NCBI GenBank assembly: GCA_948440265.1
Contig: CAOJOK010000001.1
Span: forward strand, 1 to 64,000
DNA: 64,000 bases
From: an uncultured Clostridia bacterium
Lineage (GTDB): Bacteria; Bacillota; Clostridia; Christensenellales; Pumilibacteraceae
Direction of reading: 5' to 3'
Shown: piece after piece, positions 7,562 to 18,544 of the stretch
How the letters are laid out: every line of letters starts with the position of its first letter
Numbering within the stretch: the first letter of the stretch is position 1
Made by a program: the position numbers and the translations under genes
The notes under the pieces: generated by a model
Database searches by the model: none
What the model was told of the DNA's origin: nothing
Seen by the model: the letters and a program-made list of their open reading frames with translations, nothing else

Positions 7562-9357
7562 ACGAAGCGAAACTTAAAAAGATACTCGCCAAAGTGGACA
7601 AGCCGTCGAGATACTGCGGCGGCGAACTGAATACGCCGAATATAAAGGCGGACGCGCCGTTTAAATATCTGCTCTGTTTTCCGGACGTGTACGAAGTGGC
7701 GATGTCCAACCTCGGAATAAAGATTCTGTACGGCATATTGAATAACAGGGCGGACACCGTCTGCGAAACGGCATACGCACCGTGGGAAGATATGGCGAAG
7801 ATTCTCGAAGAAGAAGATTTACCGCTGTTCTCGTCCGAAACGCGGCGGCCGATGTGCGATTTCGATATGATAGGCTTTTCGATGCAGTACGAACTTTCGT
7901 ATACCACCGTGCTGTATATGCTGCGGCTCGGCAAAGTCAAACTGCTGTGCAAAGAGCGCGGCGAAGACGACCCCATCGTTATGGCAGGCGGTCCCTGCGT
8001 GGTCAATCCTCTGCCGCTTGCCGATTTTATCGACCTGTTCAGCATAGGCGACGGCGAGCAGACGCTGGACGAGCTTGCCGCACTGTATAACGAAAATAAA
8101 AAGTCGGGCGGAACGCGAAAGGACTTTTTGGAGAAAGCGGCGAAAATAGAAGGGGTGTATGTGCCGAGCGTGGGAAAAAAGAACGTCAGGCGCGCGGTGA
8201 TAGCCGACCTCGATTCCGCATATTTCCCGACCGCGCCGCAGGTTCCGAATATAGAAGCCGTGCATAACCGCGCCGTGCTGGAAATTTTCAGGGGCTGTAC
8301 GCGCGGCTGCCGCTTCTGCCAGGCGGGAATGATATACCGTCCCGTGCGCGAGCGCTCCGTGGATACAATCGTGAGATATGCCGAAGAATTGATAGATAAT
8401 TGCGGATTTGACGAAATATCGCTCTCGTCGCTGTCCACCTGCGACTATCCCGATTTGCGCCCCCTTCTGCAAAAACTGAAACCGATAACCGACGCGCGCA
8501 GAGTGACGATAGCGCTACCGAGTACGCGCGTGGACTCTTTCGAAGCGGAGTTTGTGGAACAGTCGAGAAAGGGTTCGCTGACGTTTGCGCCCGAAGCCGG
8601 AACACAGCGCCTGCGCGACGTAATCAATAAGAACATAACGGAAGACGATATTTTCACCTGTATGCGCCGCGCGTTCGAGAAAGGCTATTCGTCGGTCAAG
8701 CTGTATTTTATGATAGGTTTGCCGACGGAAACGGACGAAGACCTGCTTGCGATTGCCGATTTGGCGGCGAGAATAAAACGCCTGTACCGCGAATGTGCGA
8801 CGGGCAGGGGATTTGTAAATATAACGGTGTCCGCGTCGACGTTCGTACCTAAACCGTTCACGCCTTTTCAGTGGGAACCGCAAATAGGCAAGGACGAGAT
8901 TCGCCGCAAGCAGGACCTGCTGAAAACCGCGCTTTCCAAAATAAGAGTGAATTTCAACTATCACGGAAGCGACTCGTCGGTGCTGGAAGCCGTGTTTGCG
9001 CGCGGCGACGAAAAGCTGGGCAAGGTCATTCTGAAAGCGTCGGAAAAAGGCTGCGTTTTCGACAGTTGGGGAGAGTATTTCGACTTCGAAAAGTGGCAGG
9101 CGGCGTTTGGCGAGTGCGGCGTAAAAATGCAGGACTATACTCGCGAGTTCGGGGAAGAAGAAGTCTTGCCTTGGAGCTTTGTCGACGTCGGCGTCACGCA
9201 GGAATATCTGAAAGAAGAACGAGCAAGGTCACGACAGGCGGAAACAACGCCCGACTGCCGCGGCAATTGCCGCCGTTGCGGCTTGCAGAACAGAAAAGCC
9301 GCCTTCAAAAACAGTTGCGCGAAACACATAAAACGCGAACTCCCTCGCAAAGGCTGA
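7558..9357 (+). CDS. Radical SAM protein with cobalamin-like N-terminal domain (TIGR03960 family)
   Basis: A 599-residue protein with a Rossmann-like N-terminal domain (residues 35-200; LLCFPDVYEVAMSNLG, MAGGPCVVNPLPLADFIDLFSIGDGE) resembling B12-binding domains. It is followed by a radical SAM domain with the 4Fe-4S motif CTRGCRFC (C247, C251, C254), then a C-terminal tail with several cysteines (CRGNCRRCGLQ). The substrate is unknown. Members are usually fused or adjacent to a DUF2344/TIGR03936 protein and followed by RNase G. Here that partner begins only at 10957, after 1.6 kb of repeats. Expression is coupled to the upstream gene by a 4-base overlap. Confidence 0.85.
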   Translation: MNEAKLKKILAKVDKPSRYCGGELNTPNIKADAPFKYLLCFPDVYEVAMSNLGIKILYGILNNRADTVCETAYAPWEDMAKILEEEDLPLFSSETRRPMCDFDMIGFSMQYELSYTTVLYMLRLGKVKLLCKERGEDDPIVMAGGPCVVNPLPLADFIDLFSIGDGEQTLDELAALYNENKKSGGTRKDFLEKAAKIEGVYVPSVGKKNVRRAVIADLDSAYFPTAPQVPNIEAVHNRAVLEIFRGCTRGCRFCQAGMIYRPVRERSVDTIVRYAEELIDNCGFDEISLSSLSTCDYPDLRPLLQKLKPITDARRVTIALPSTRVDSFEAEFVEQSRKGSLTFAPEAGTQRLRDVINKNITEDDIFTCMRRAFEKGYSSVKLYFMIGLPTETDEDLLAIADLAARIKRLYRECATGRGFVNITVSASTFVPKPFTPFQWEPQIGKDEIRRKQDLLKTALSKIRVNFNYHGSDSSVLEAVFARGDEKLGKVILKASEKGCVFDSWGEYFDFEKWQAAFGECGVKMQDYTREFGEEEVLPWSFVDVGVTQEYLKEERARSRQAETTPDCRGNCRRCGLQNRKAAFKNSCAKHIKRELPRKG

Positions 9358-10162
9358 AAAACGCTGAAAACGAAATTAAAATGGTGGGGTAGGCAATGTG
9401 TTTTTCGCCCGAACTCTGCCGCCTCACGCAAATTCATTGTAATAATTCGTTTGACACACTCGATATTGGTTCGTAGCGCATATCGTTCGAAGCGTCTTTT
9501 TATTCATACCAATAGGTATGTATTTTTTTTGTTGTTTTAGTGTCTTTTTGCGTCAGCGCCATTTTTATTACCATTCTGCCCGTTTTTCTTTCTCCACCGT
9601 CATTCGCTCAAAGTGCCCGTTCTTTTTTTACTGTTATTCCGCCCCAAAGCGCGCTTTATCTTTCCGCTTTCATTCGACCTTTCTTTTCCCACTGTCATTA
9701 CGACCATTCTTTTTCTACCGTCATTTTCGACCGTTCTTTTTCCACTGTCATTTCGACCGAGCGTCAGCGAGCGGAGAAATCCCCTGCTGACGAGCATATA
9801 AACTTCGCATTTCATCGTCAGCCTTCGCGTTTTCTCGGTCACGTACAAAAAGTACGCTCCCGTCGAAAGCCGCTCGGACTTCCTTGAACTGCTTGTTTCT
9901 ATGCCGTCAGTCTGACGGCATATCTGCGTCGAAATACTGTGTCAAACTGCGACTTTTCTCGGGTCATTTACGGAAAGTAAACTCCCCGTCGAAAAGTCTT
10001 GTTTTCCTTGTCTTTCTCGCTTCTCTGCCGTCAGTTTTTCGCTGTCAAAGCGCACACAAGCTTTTCCTTTAAAGCGTCGCAAATACTCATTTGCCTTGTG
10101 TGTCAAAGCGTGGAATCTCTAAAATAGGGCAGAATAAACGCTTAAACAAGCAAATAAAACCC

Positions 10163-10200
10163 GAAATCGGCTACTTATGTCTGTCATAACAGCCGATTTT
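10163..10200. repeat. Dispersed TTATGTC element, hairpin-flanked copy D
   Basis: AAATCGGCT and AGCCGATTT form 9-base inverted arms around TTATGTCTGTCATAA (10175-10189), itself almost palindromic. A T-rich run follows on the + strand, so it could also act as a weak terminator. Confidence 0.5.
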
Positions 10201-10330
10201 CTGTCGTTTTCTCCAAATTGTATACCATTCGGTTCTCCTTTCCGATACCATTTTGTTTGAAATGCTTATAAGCCCATTTTAACGCCATTTATCGGAATTC
10301 CTGTTTATTGCATTTCAACTATTTTTTTCG

Positions 10331-10594
10331 CTATCATTTTGTCCAAAGCACGCTTTCTCTTTCTACTGTCATTCGCTCAAAACACGCGTTCTCTTTTACT
10401 ATCATTCTGCCCAAAGTATGTTTTCTTTCTTCGCTGTCATTCGACTGAAACGCGCCTATCTTTTTTTTGTCCTTCTTGCCAAATTGCGCGTTCTCTTTTC
10501 ATTGTTATTCGCTTGAAACGCACGTTCTTTCCACTATCATTTTGTTCAAAGTGCGCATTCTCATTCAGCCGTCATTCGACCATTCTTTTTCCAC
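10331..10594 (+). repeat. Degenerate 33-35 base tandem array
   Basis: Units start with C-T-(A/G)-T-C-A-T-T at about 10331, 10366, 10399, 10434, 10467 (degraded), 10500, 10534 and 10569. Each continues with an AAA/GAAA-CGCG-like core and a TTCTCTTT tail. The unit resembles the left end of element R1, which follows immediately. Confidence 0.6.
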
Positions 10595-10824
10595 TGTCAT
10601 TTCGACCGAAGCGCGCTATTGCGCGCGAAGTGGAGAAATCCCCTGCATCAAAGCGCACACAAACTTTTCCTTTAAAGCGTCCGCAAATACTCATTTGCTT
10701 TGTATGGCAAAATACAGCAATCTCATTATTTCATCAAATCGTAAACCTTTTTCATTTAACAATTCGCGCGTATAATTTTTTCCAACGACTGATATCTTAA
10801 TTTCAAGTCTAATCGACATAAGGC

Positions 10825-10854
10825 TTGACAAGTGCGGTGTGAGTGATATATAAT
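10825..10854 (+). promoter_or_regulatory. Promoter of the DUF2344 gene
   Basis: TTGACA (10825-10830), 18-base spacer, TATAAT (10849-10854). It lies at the right edge of repeat cluster 2 and gives the separated operon half its own start. Confidence 0.7.
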
Positions 10855-10956
10855 ATAATAAGCCTAAAAAACGGCAGTATCGAATCGGTCAAACAAGGAA
10901 GCGAAAATGAATGTTTTGTTTCCTTTTCGATTTTTTCGGAAAAACGGAGAAAAGCA

Positions 10957-11613
10957 GTGATACTTTGTAAATTCACAAAAACGGACAGCGCGGTATATCT
11001 GCCGCATCTCGACCTGTTGCGGGAAATGGGTCGGGCGGTTCGCCGAGCAAATTTATCCGTTAAATTCTCCGAAGGTTTCAATCCGCACGCACTGCTGTTT
11101 TTCTCACAGCCGCTTCCGCTCGGGCTGCCGAGCACGGCGGAATACTTCTGCGCGGACAGCGACGACGACCCCGAAATATTTATGAACGGTTTAAACGGCA
11201 AACTGCCGCGCGGCGTCCGCATACTCGGAGCAGTGAAGTGCGAGAAGGCGGAAGTCCACGCGCTGACGTCTCACGCGGCATATCGCTATAAAAAAGCGGC
11301 AAAAGCCCCCAATCAGGCACAATTAGACGATATTATGTCACGCATAACTGTGGAAATTCCCGTAAAAACCAAGAAAGGGCAGGTCGTGACCGACGTCAAA
11401 TCGCGCATAAATTCGCTGAAAGACGAGAACGGCGAAACGGTGGCTGTGCTGGGGTGCGGAAAGGAAAATCTGCGCGCCGACTCTTTCGGCAAGTTTCTTT
11501 CGTCCGAGTTCGGCTGGGGCGAAGACTATGACGTCTTAAAGGAACGCGCCTTCATAAATGCGAACGGCGCTCTTGTCGATGTCGACGCATATTACGGTCT
11601 TGCGGCAAAATAA
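10957..11613 (+). CDS. DUF2344 / TIGR03936 family protein
   Basis: A 218-residue protein of the family that normally accompanies or is fused to TIGR03960 radical SAM proteins. Recognisable features are VYLPHLDLLREMGRAVRRA, KFSEGFNPHALLFFSQPLPLG and the C-terminal SSEFGW. Function is unknown. The start chosen is a GTG at 10957 with CGGAGA just upstream. An upstream ATG (10843) lies inside the promoter, and its extra 38 residues do not look like the family. RNase G follows 106 bases later, preserving the usual order. Confidence 0.8.
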   Translation: MILCKFTKTDSAVYLPHLDLLREMGRAVRRANLSVKFSEGFNPHALLFFSQPLPLGLPSTAEYFCADSDDDPEIFMNGLNGKLPRGVRILGAVKCEKAEVHALTSHAAYRYKKAAKAPNQAQLDDIMSRITVEIPVKTKKGQVVTDVKSRINSLKDENGETVAVLGCGKENLRADSFGKFLSSEFGWGEDYDVLKERAFINANGALVDVDAYYGLAAK

Positions 11614-11719
11614 CAGAGCAAATTCTCATTCGATATTTACGGCTTCTTACTTATGAAATCTTGACTTTATCACAGCCGTTTATAGATACAAACGTATGCA
11701 ATAGGAAATAATAATCGGA

Positions 11720-13225
11720 GTGAAAAGTCAAATTTTAATAGACGTAGACAGCTGCACGTCGTCGGTATCACTGTTGGAAGACGGCAGACTGAAAGAATAT
11801 TACGTCGAATACAAAGACACAAACCGCTTGACGGGCAATATTTATAAAGGCAGAGTGGTAAACGTCTTGCAGGGACTGCAGACGGCTTTTGTCGATATCG
11901 GCTTGGAGCGCAACGGCTTTCTTGCGGTAAACGAAGTCGTGGACCATAGAAGCGTGCTCTGCGGCTCGGACAAACTTCCCGATAAATTGAACGTCAAAGC
12001 GGGCGACTACATTATGGTGCAGGTGGCGAAAGAAGAAACGGGTATGAAGGGCGTGCGCCTTTCGGCTAATATTTCGCTTCCGGGCAGAAACGTCGTTTAT
12101 CTGCCTATGCTCGATTTGATAGGCGTGTCCAATAAGATAACCAATGAAGACGAGCGCCTGCGCTTGACAAGACTGTTGGAAAAAGTGAAGCCGCGCGACG
12201 GCGGCTTTATCGCGCGCACCATCTGCGTCGAAGCAAAGCGTCAGGACGTTTTGGACGAAGCCAAACAGCTCAAACGTATGTTTACGGAAATACAGGCGGC
12301 GTATGACGCGGCAGGCGACAATATAGCTATGATACACAGCGAAGGCGGATTGATTGTCCGCGCCGTTCGCGATATGGTTTCGTCGTCTGTGGAAACGATA
12401 GTGTGCAACGATTCGGAAACGTATAAGAAACTGCGGACCGTGCTCGGCAATATCAATCCGCGCTTTATCGATAAAGTAAAATATTTCGAAAGCGACTATG
12501 ATATGAGCGAAGTGTACGGCGTGCTCAAAGAAGTGGACAAACTGCTCGAGCATAAAGTGGCTCTGCCTGGGGGCGGCACGCTCGTCATCGACCGCACCGA
12601 AGCGCTGACGGCAATCGACGTCAATACGGGCAGATTTATCGGCAGGGACAACAGCCACGAGAACACCGTTTTCAGAACCAATATCGAAGCGGCTACGGAA
12701 ATAGCCGCACAGCTGCGCTTGCGCAATATCGGCGGAATAATCATAATAGATTTCATCGATATGCAGGAGCAGGAGCATAGAGACGCCGTCGTGGAAACTC
12801 TGCGACGGGAAATGATGTTCGACCGCGCTAAAACGCGCGTGCTCGGTATGTCCGAGCTTGGACTCGTGGAAGTCACTCGCAAAAAGACGGGGCACGAAAT
12901 AAGCGATATGCTGCTTACGAACTGCCCGTACTGCAACGGCAGCGCGCATACCCATTCAGGTGACTATCTGGCAAAAAAATTAAAGGCGAGACTTATGCGC
13001 CTGTTCGCCGAAGGTGAATATACGGGCGCGTCCGTCACGCTGAATCCGGCGATTTTGGAGCGTATCGGTTCGCGCGGATTTTTCAGCCGCATACTGACGG
13101 AAGGGTGGAGCGATAAGCGGATATATTTGATACCCGACGAAAAACTGCCGCCTGCGGAATTCAGAATAATGGCGCATAAAAGCGACGTCATTTCCGTGCC
13201 GATAACGGCAAAATTGCTGTACTGA
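11720..13225 (+). CDS. rng: Ribonuclease E/G family endoribonuclease
   Basis: A 501-residue RNase G-type enzyme for rRNA maturation and mRNA decay. The S1 RNA-binding domain spans about residues 35-125 (GNIYKGRVVNVLQGLQTAFVDIG). The catalytic core has the conserved LTAIDVNTGRF and GGIIIIDFIDM segments with the metal-binding aspartates, and a zinc-link motif NCPYCNGS forms the tetramer interface. No long C-terminal degradosome arm is present, hence G-type. It starts with GTG; AGGAAA lies about 14 bases upstream. rplU/rpmA, often found next, are absent; a strong promoter and candidate RNA follow. Confidence 0.9.
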   Translation: MKSQILIDVDSCTSSVSLLEDGRLKEYYVEYKDTNRLTGNIYKGRVVNVLQGLQTAFVDIGLERNGFLAVNEVVDHRSVLCGSDKLPDKLNVKAGDYIMVQVAKEETGMKGVRLSANISLPGRNVVYLPMLDLIGVSNKITNEDERLRLTRLLEKVKPRDGGFIARTICVEAKRQDVLDEAKQLKRMFTEIQAAYDAAGDNIAMIHSEGGLIVRAVRDMVSSSVETIVCNDSETYKKLRTVLGNINPRFIDKVKYFESDYDMSEVYGVLKEVDKLLEHKVALPGGGTLVIDRTEALTAIDVNTGRFIGRDNSHENTVFRTNIEAATEIAAQLRLRNIGGIIIIDFIDMQEQEHRDAVVETLRREMMFDRAKTRVLGMSELGLVEVTRKKTGHEISDMLLTNCPYCNGSAHTHSGDYLAKKLKARLMRLFAEGEYTGASVTLNPAILERIGSRGFFSRILTEGWSDKRIYLIPDEKLPPAEFRIMAHKSDVISVPITAKLLY

Positions 13226-13232
13226 AAAATCG

Positions 13233-13261
13233 TTGACGAAGCGCCGTAAAATTGATATAAT
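13233..13261 (+). promoter_or_regulatory. Strong promoter in front of a non-coding region
   Basis: TTGACG (13233-13238), 17-base spacer, TATAAT (13256-13261), 7 bases after the rng stop codon. No ribosome-binding site or reading frame follows for about 400 bases, which suggests an RNA product or a very long leader for the gene at 13672. Confidence 0.75.
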
Positions 13262-13267
13262 ATACGG

Positions 13268-13470
13268 TAAGAGCGATTTTGAATTTGCTCGGCAATATTG
13301 CGTTTTTCCGCAGTCTGCGCCTTGCTTTGGGCGCAATGAAAGAATGGATTTTTGAGCGCACGCCGTAATACTCTTAATCGGTTTTGCAAAAGGAAATCGG
13401 TCTTGACCTGCGCGAATGTGCGAAAGCCTAAAAAGAAACCTGCAAAGGCATAAACCGTTCTTTTGCAACA
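13268..13470 (+). ncRNA. Candidate structured RNA, unassigned
   Basis: Downstream of a near-consensus promoter. First domain, a long irregular hairpin: TAAGAG (13268-13273) with CTCTTA (13371-13376), CGGC (13290) with GCCG (13362), TGCG (13299) with CGCA (13357), and an apical TGCGCC (13316)/GGCGCA (13330). Second domain: TTGCAAAAG (13384-13392) with CTTTTGCAA (13460-13468), enclosing two small hairpins. I could not match it to 6S, SRP, tmRNA, RNase P or known riboswitches. There is no clear T-run terminator, so the 3' end is a guess. Confidence 0.4.
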
Positions 13471-13510
13471 TAAGGCGAAAACATTGCAGATTGCGGCTAT
13501 ATATTCGGTA

Positions 13511-13625
13511 CTATGTCTGATATAACGGCACAGAAATCAACTAAATTCGAGTAGAAATCGCCGATTTTCGAGAGCTGTGTCACGCATAACACTCTCAAGT
13601 GCCGCAAATGCACCACCCAAAACGG
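13511..13625. repeat. Dispersed TTATGTC element, copy C
   Basis: Begins TATGTCTGATATAA. The second block, GTGTCACGCATAACAC, sits within GAGAG/CTCTC arms and is followed by AAGTGCCGCAAATG. It aligns block by block with copy A at 1637. It lies between the candidate RNA and the ribosome-binding site of the next gene. Confidence 0.5.
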
Positions 13626-13671
13626 TCAAAACCGATTACAAAATATGATTCCTTAAAGGAGGTAAAAAGAA

Positions 13672-15903
13672 ATGCGTTATATAAACAAAGAATACGGATT
13701 TACTTTCCGACCTCCTTTTTTCGAAAAATTCTATGAAGAAAAGCCCGAGGGTCCGCCGCTTACCGAGGACAATTTTCCGGGCAGATATATTCAGGGCGTC
13801 GGCTATGATTTCGGCGCGATAAACGGAGCAATGCTGGTCGGAAAGCACGGCTCGCTTTGGGGTATAAAGGTCTGTTACTTTCTCGGAAACAAGTGGTACG
13901 ACAACGACGATTTTATATTGAATATGGCGTCCTCTTGCGCCAATACCGTGGACGGCAGTTTCGCCCGCTTTTCCAGCGGACCGCTCTGTGTCAACTGGGT
14001 GAAGCATAACGAGCAGTCGATGATTATTCAGGTGTCGGCAAAGCGCAAACTGCGTGTCCGCGTCATATTCTATCCCTGTTACGATTTTCTCGGCGAGCTT
14101 TCGATAGAAGGTTCTTTCGTCAAGGGTAGAAGTCCTTATGTGGGTATAATCGGCGGCGACGTCTCCTTGACCGATACCAACGCCGTATACCGCAACCGCT
14201 ATCAGGTGATTTTGGACGATAAGCCGGAGCGCGAATTTTTTATGGCGCAGTCGCTGTCCAAACCGTCCGACTCTGCAAACGGCGCGTTCAACGAAGCGAT
14301 AATGGAGTTTGTCATAAACAAAAACCAACCCAGCGTATACCTGTATGCCACGGTCGGCGACGAAGATATTTTCGATATGGAAGTGCCGCGCGTAGACAAG
14401 ATTGTCAAGCAGATAGAAACCGCGGAACTTCGATACGGGGTCAACAAAACGATGGGTTCGGGCGTACTGGGCGGACCCGTGGAGAAAATGCTAAACTCCG
14501 TACTCTGGTCACGGATATACTATCCGTACTTTATGCGCGAAATATATTCTCCCAATCGTACGACGCTGAACAATAACTTCGATTTGGACGGAGCAGGGGA
14601 AAACTGCGCCGCGCTGTTGGGTGCGGTGGCAGGCGTTGATAAGGCTCTCGGACAGCTCGAATATACCGTCGAAGACAAGATTATGGCGGTGCTTTCGGCG
14701 TGGCATATTCTGGCGCGCATCCCCGATAAAAAGCTGATAATTCCGTACTATAAAAAGCTCAAAGAGCTGTATCCGCCGGAGTCCGCGCTCGTCATTGCCG
14801 ACCCCGACAAGAACGAAGTCGCCTATAAGTGGGAAGACTCTCCGTTGAAAGAAAAGTATGTGCCGTCGGCGATGTTCGGATTGGATTTGTCCTGCCTGAA
14901 ACTGCTGGCGTTCGATATAATGCAGCGTATCGCCCTGTACTTCGATTTGGCGGATTATGAGAAGTATGCCAAGGCGTGCAAGGAAATGCGCCAGCTTGTG
15001 AACGATACTTTCTGGAACGAACAGTGCGGACTCTATATGAATAGATACGTTATGGGTCAGTGGGCGAAAAATTACGGAGCGACAAGCTTCTATCCGCTGA
15101 TTGCAGGCGCCGTCGATACTCCGCAGAAACTGTCGAGCCTTGTGAACTCTCTGACCGATGCTTCGAAATTCTGGGGCAAATACGTCATTCCGACGCTCTC
15201 TATGGACAATGCCGAATACGGCAGACGCGGCAAACCGAACAATAACGGACACCGCCAGCCGCCGTATCTCGAATACCGCGGAAGCATAGTACCGTATGTG
15301 AATTATATAATATACCACGGACTGTGCCGCTATGGCTTGGATGACATCGCAGGGCAGATAGCTCTCAAAAGCGCCAAGCTCTGGGCGGATAACGAGAGCG
15401 ATAACGTAGTCAATTATTCGCTGTATCTTCCCACGGGTAAGCGCGTGAAATCCAAAGAATACCTGTCGGGCAACGGCAATATGCTCGCGCTTATGGGGAT
15501 GCAGGAACTGATTGATTCCGAGTATTTCCGCAACGATTTAAAGACGCAGTCCATTCGCTTCGGCACGTTTGTGGAAGGGGAGAATTCGCTGTCCAACGTG
15601 CGCCTGCTTGATAGGGCATACAGTATCGACGTGAACGACAACTCCACGATTTTGATAGTGGATAACGTGAAATTGTTTAAGGGCGAAGGCGGAAAATTCG
15701 TGGTTCGGAATTTCATAGAAACCAAAAACGGCTGCGAATTTCTGATTGACGCCAGGGCAAATATAACCGTCAATTTAAGCGTTCCCGACAAACTCGATAA
15801 AAAGCTGACAAAGTACTTCTTCATAGTTCCCGTCGGAAAGTCGAAAGTGGTCGCCGAGGGCGGTATGGTGAATATTCAGCCCGTGCTTCCGGAAACGGTG
15901 TAG
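13672..15903 (+). CDS. GH63-like (alpha/alpha)6-barrel protein
   Basis: A 743-residue protein without a signal peptide, resembling mannosylglycerate hydrolase/trehalase-like (GH63/GH37 clan) enzymes. The first 260 residues form a beta-rich domain and about 280-640 an all-helical barrel with HILARIPD, MFGLDLSCLKLL, NDTFWNEQCGLYMNR, and the clan-like strip PPYLEYRGSIVPYVNYIIYHGLCRYG. The C-terminal 100 residues are beta-rich. Where related enzymes have a catalytic Glu before the final helix (E-x-Y-N-P-x-T-G), this one reads NYSLYLPTGK, so activity may be altered. An ideal AAAGGAGGT precedes the ATG. No transporter or regulator is nearby. Confidence 0.6.
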   Translation: MRYINKEYGFTFRPPFFEKFYEEKPEGPPLTEDNFPGRYIQGVGYDFGAINGAMLVGKHGSLWGIKVCYFLGNKWYDNDDFILNMASSCANTVDGSFARFSSGPLCVNWVKHNEQSMIIQVSAKRKLRVRVIFYPCYDFLGELSIEGSFVKGRSPYVGIIGGDVSLTDTNAVYRNRYQVILDDKPEREFFMAQSLSKPSDSANGAFNEAIMEFVINKNQPSVYLYATVGDEDIFDMEVPRVDKIVKQIETAELRYGVNKTMGSGVLGGPVEKMLNSVLWSRIYYPYFMREIYSPNRTTLNNNFDLDGAGENCAALLGAVAGVDKALGQLEYTVEDKIMAVLSAWHILARIPDKKLIIPYYKKLKELYPPESALVIADPDKNEVAYKWEDSPLKEKYVPSAMFGLDLSCLKLLAFDIMQRIALYFDLADYEKYAKACKEMRQLVNDTFWNEQCGLYMNRYVMGQWAKNYGATSFYPLIAGAVDTPQKLSSLVNSLTDASKFWGKYVIPTLSMDNAEYGRRGKPNNNGHRQPPYLEYRGSIVPYVNYIIYHGLCRYGLDDIAGQIALKSAKLWADNESDNVVNYSLYLPTGKRVKSKEYLSGNGNMLALMGMQELIDSEYFRNDLKTQSIRFGTFVEGENSLSNVRLLDRAYSIDVNDNSTILIVDNVKLFKGEGGKFVVRNFIETKNGCEFLIDARANITVNLSVPDKLDKKLTKYFFIVPVGKSKVVAEGGMVNIQPVLPETV

Positions 15904-15982
15904 GGCTAAAGGCACGCCGCAAAGATAGACCGCAAAAAGAGATTATGAAATAATACAATAGCAGGAATTTGCAAAAAAAATT

Positions 15983-16018
15983 ATCCTCTCCGCTCGCATA
16001 GGGGCAGAGAGGATTTTT
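15983..16018 (+). terminator. Terminator after the GH63-like gene
   Basis: ATCCTCTC (15983-15990) pairs with GAGAGGAT (16007-16014), followed by TTTTTAT. Confidence 0.85.
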
Positions 16019-16023
16019 ATATA

Positions 16024-16062
16024 ATCAAGGTTAAAGATTTATAAATCGGCTTTAACCTTGAT
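16024..16062. repeat. Perfect 13-base inverted repeat
   Basis: ATCAAGGTTAAAG (16024-16036) and CTTTAACCTTGAT (16050-16062) with a 13-base loop. Neither side has a convincing T-run directly after the stem, so it is not an obvious terminator. Confidence 0.7.
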
Positions 16063-16207
16063 AAAATTCACATTCACACATTCACAAGTCTGCTACACAA
16101 ACAATTAAGTGTTAAAACCTTTTTATTAAACTTTATCCTTGTACTTGTAGTTTGTTTTAAAAACGAGGGAATATACGCAAAACCCGATAAAAATTATAAA
16201 ATTTATC

Positions 16208-16290
16208 GTGTTATGTATGACATAGTAGTATATTATGCCACACACAATACACTAAAATCATACATAAAGTGCAGTTTTGCCGTACATCGG
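16208..16290. repeat. Dispersed TTATGTC element, copy B (diverged)
   Basis: TTATGTATGACATAG followed by TTATGCCACACACAATACA and a CTAAAAT block, in the same order as copy A at 1637. Confidence 0.4.
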
Positions 16291-16414
16291 GCGCCGTTTT
16301 TTGCTCCGTATACATTGCTTGAGTTTCTTTGAAAAGCCCACAGAACGATATGAAAATATAAATTCGTTTTGCGTTCGGGCTTAAAAAAGCAAAATCGGCT
16401 TTTCGAAAAAGGGC

Positions 16415-16442
16415 AAAAAAAGAAGCTCTCCGAAAGGAGAGC
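16415..16442 (-). terminator. Terminator of groES-groEL
   Basis: On the minus strand GCTCTCC-tttc-GGAGAGC followed by a T-rich tail (A7 on the + strand at 16415-16421). Confidence 0.9.
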
Positions 16443-16479
16443 AGTCTTTGTTTTATTGTAATTTACGGCTTTGACGGAA

Positions 16480-18515
<2,036 letters not shown>

Positions 18516-18544
18516 GCGATTTTATAAAAATGTGCATTTTTGTC

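Larger units (their letters stand above)
9358..10820. repeat. Repeat cluster 2 (non-coding)
   Basis: No gene found. Contents: 9540-9745, imperfect short-period copies of a TGTCATTCG-type unit; R1 at 9746-9787; R2 at about 9826-9922 ending in a 23-base palindrome (9900-9922), and again at 9951-10031; a 60-base direct repeat at about 10048-10107 and 10650-10709; the hairpin-flanked TTATGTC motif at 10163-10200; a tandem array at 10331-10594; R1 at 10595-10646. The open frames over this stretch are translations of pyrimidine-rich repeats. Confidence 0.85.
15904..16414. other. Intergenic region between the GH63-like gene and groEL
   Basis: About 500 bases without a gene. It holds a terminator (15983-16018), a perfect 13-base inverted repeat (16024-16062), an AT-rich stretch and diverged element copy B (16208-16290). 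The two flanking genes converge here. Confidence 0.8.

Noticed and set aside
13268..13470. 6S RNA, SRP RNA, RNase P RNA or tmRNA
   Set aside because: None of their conserved motifs could be found, and the fold does not show the single large central bubble of 6S.
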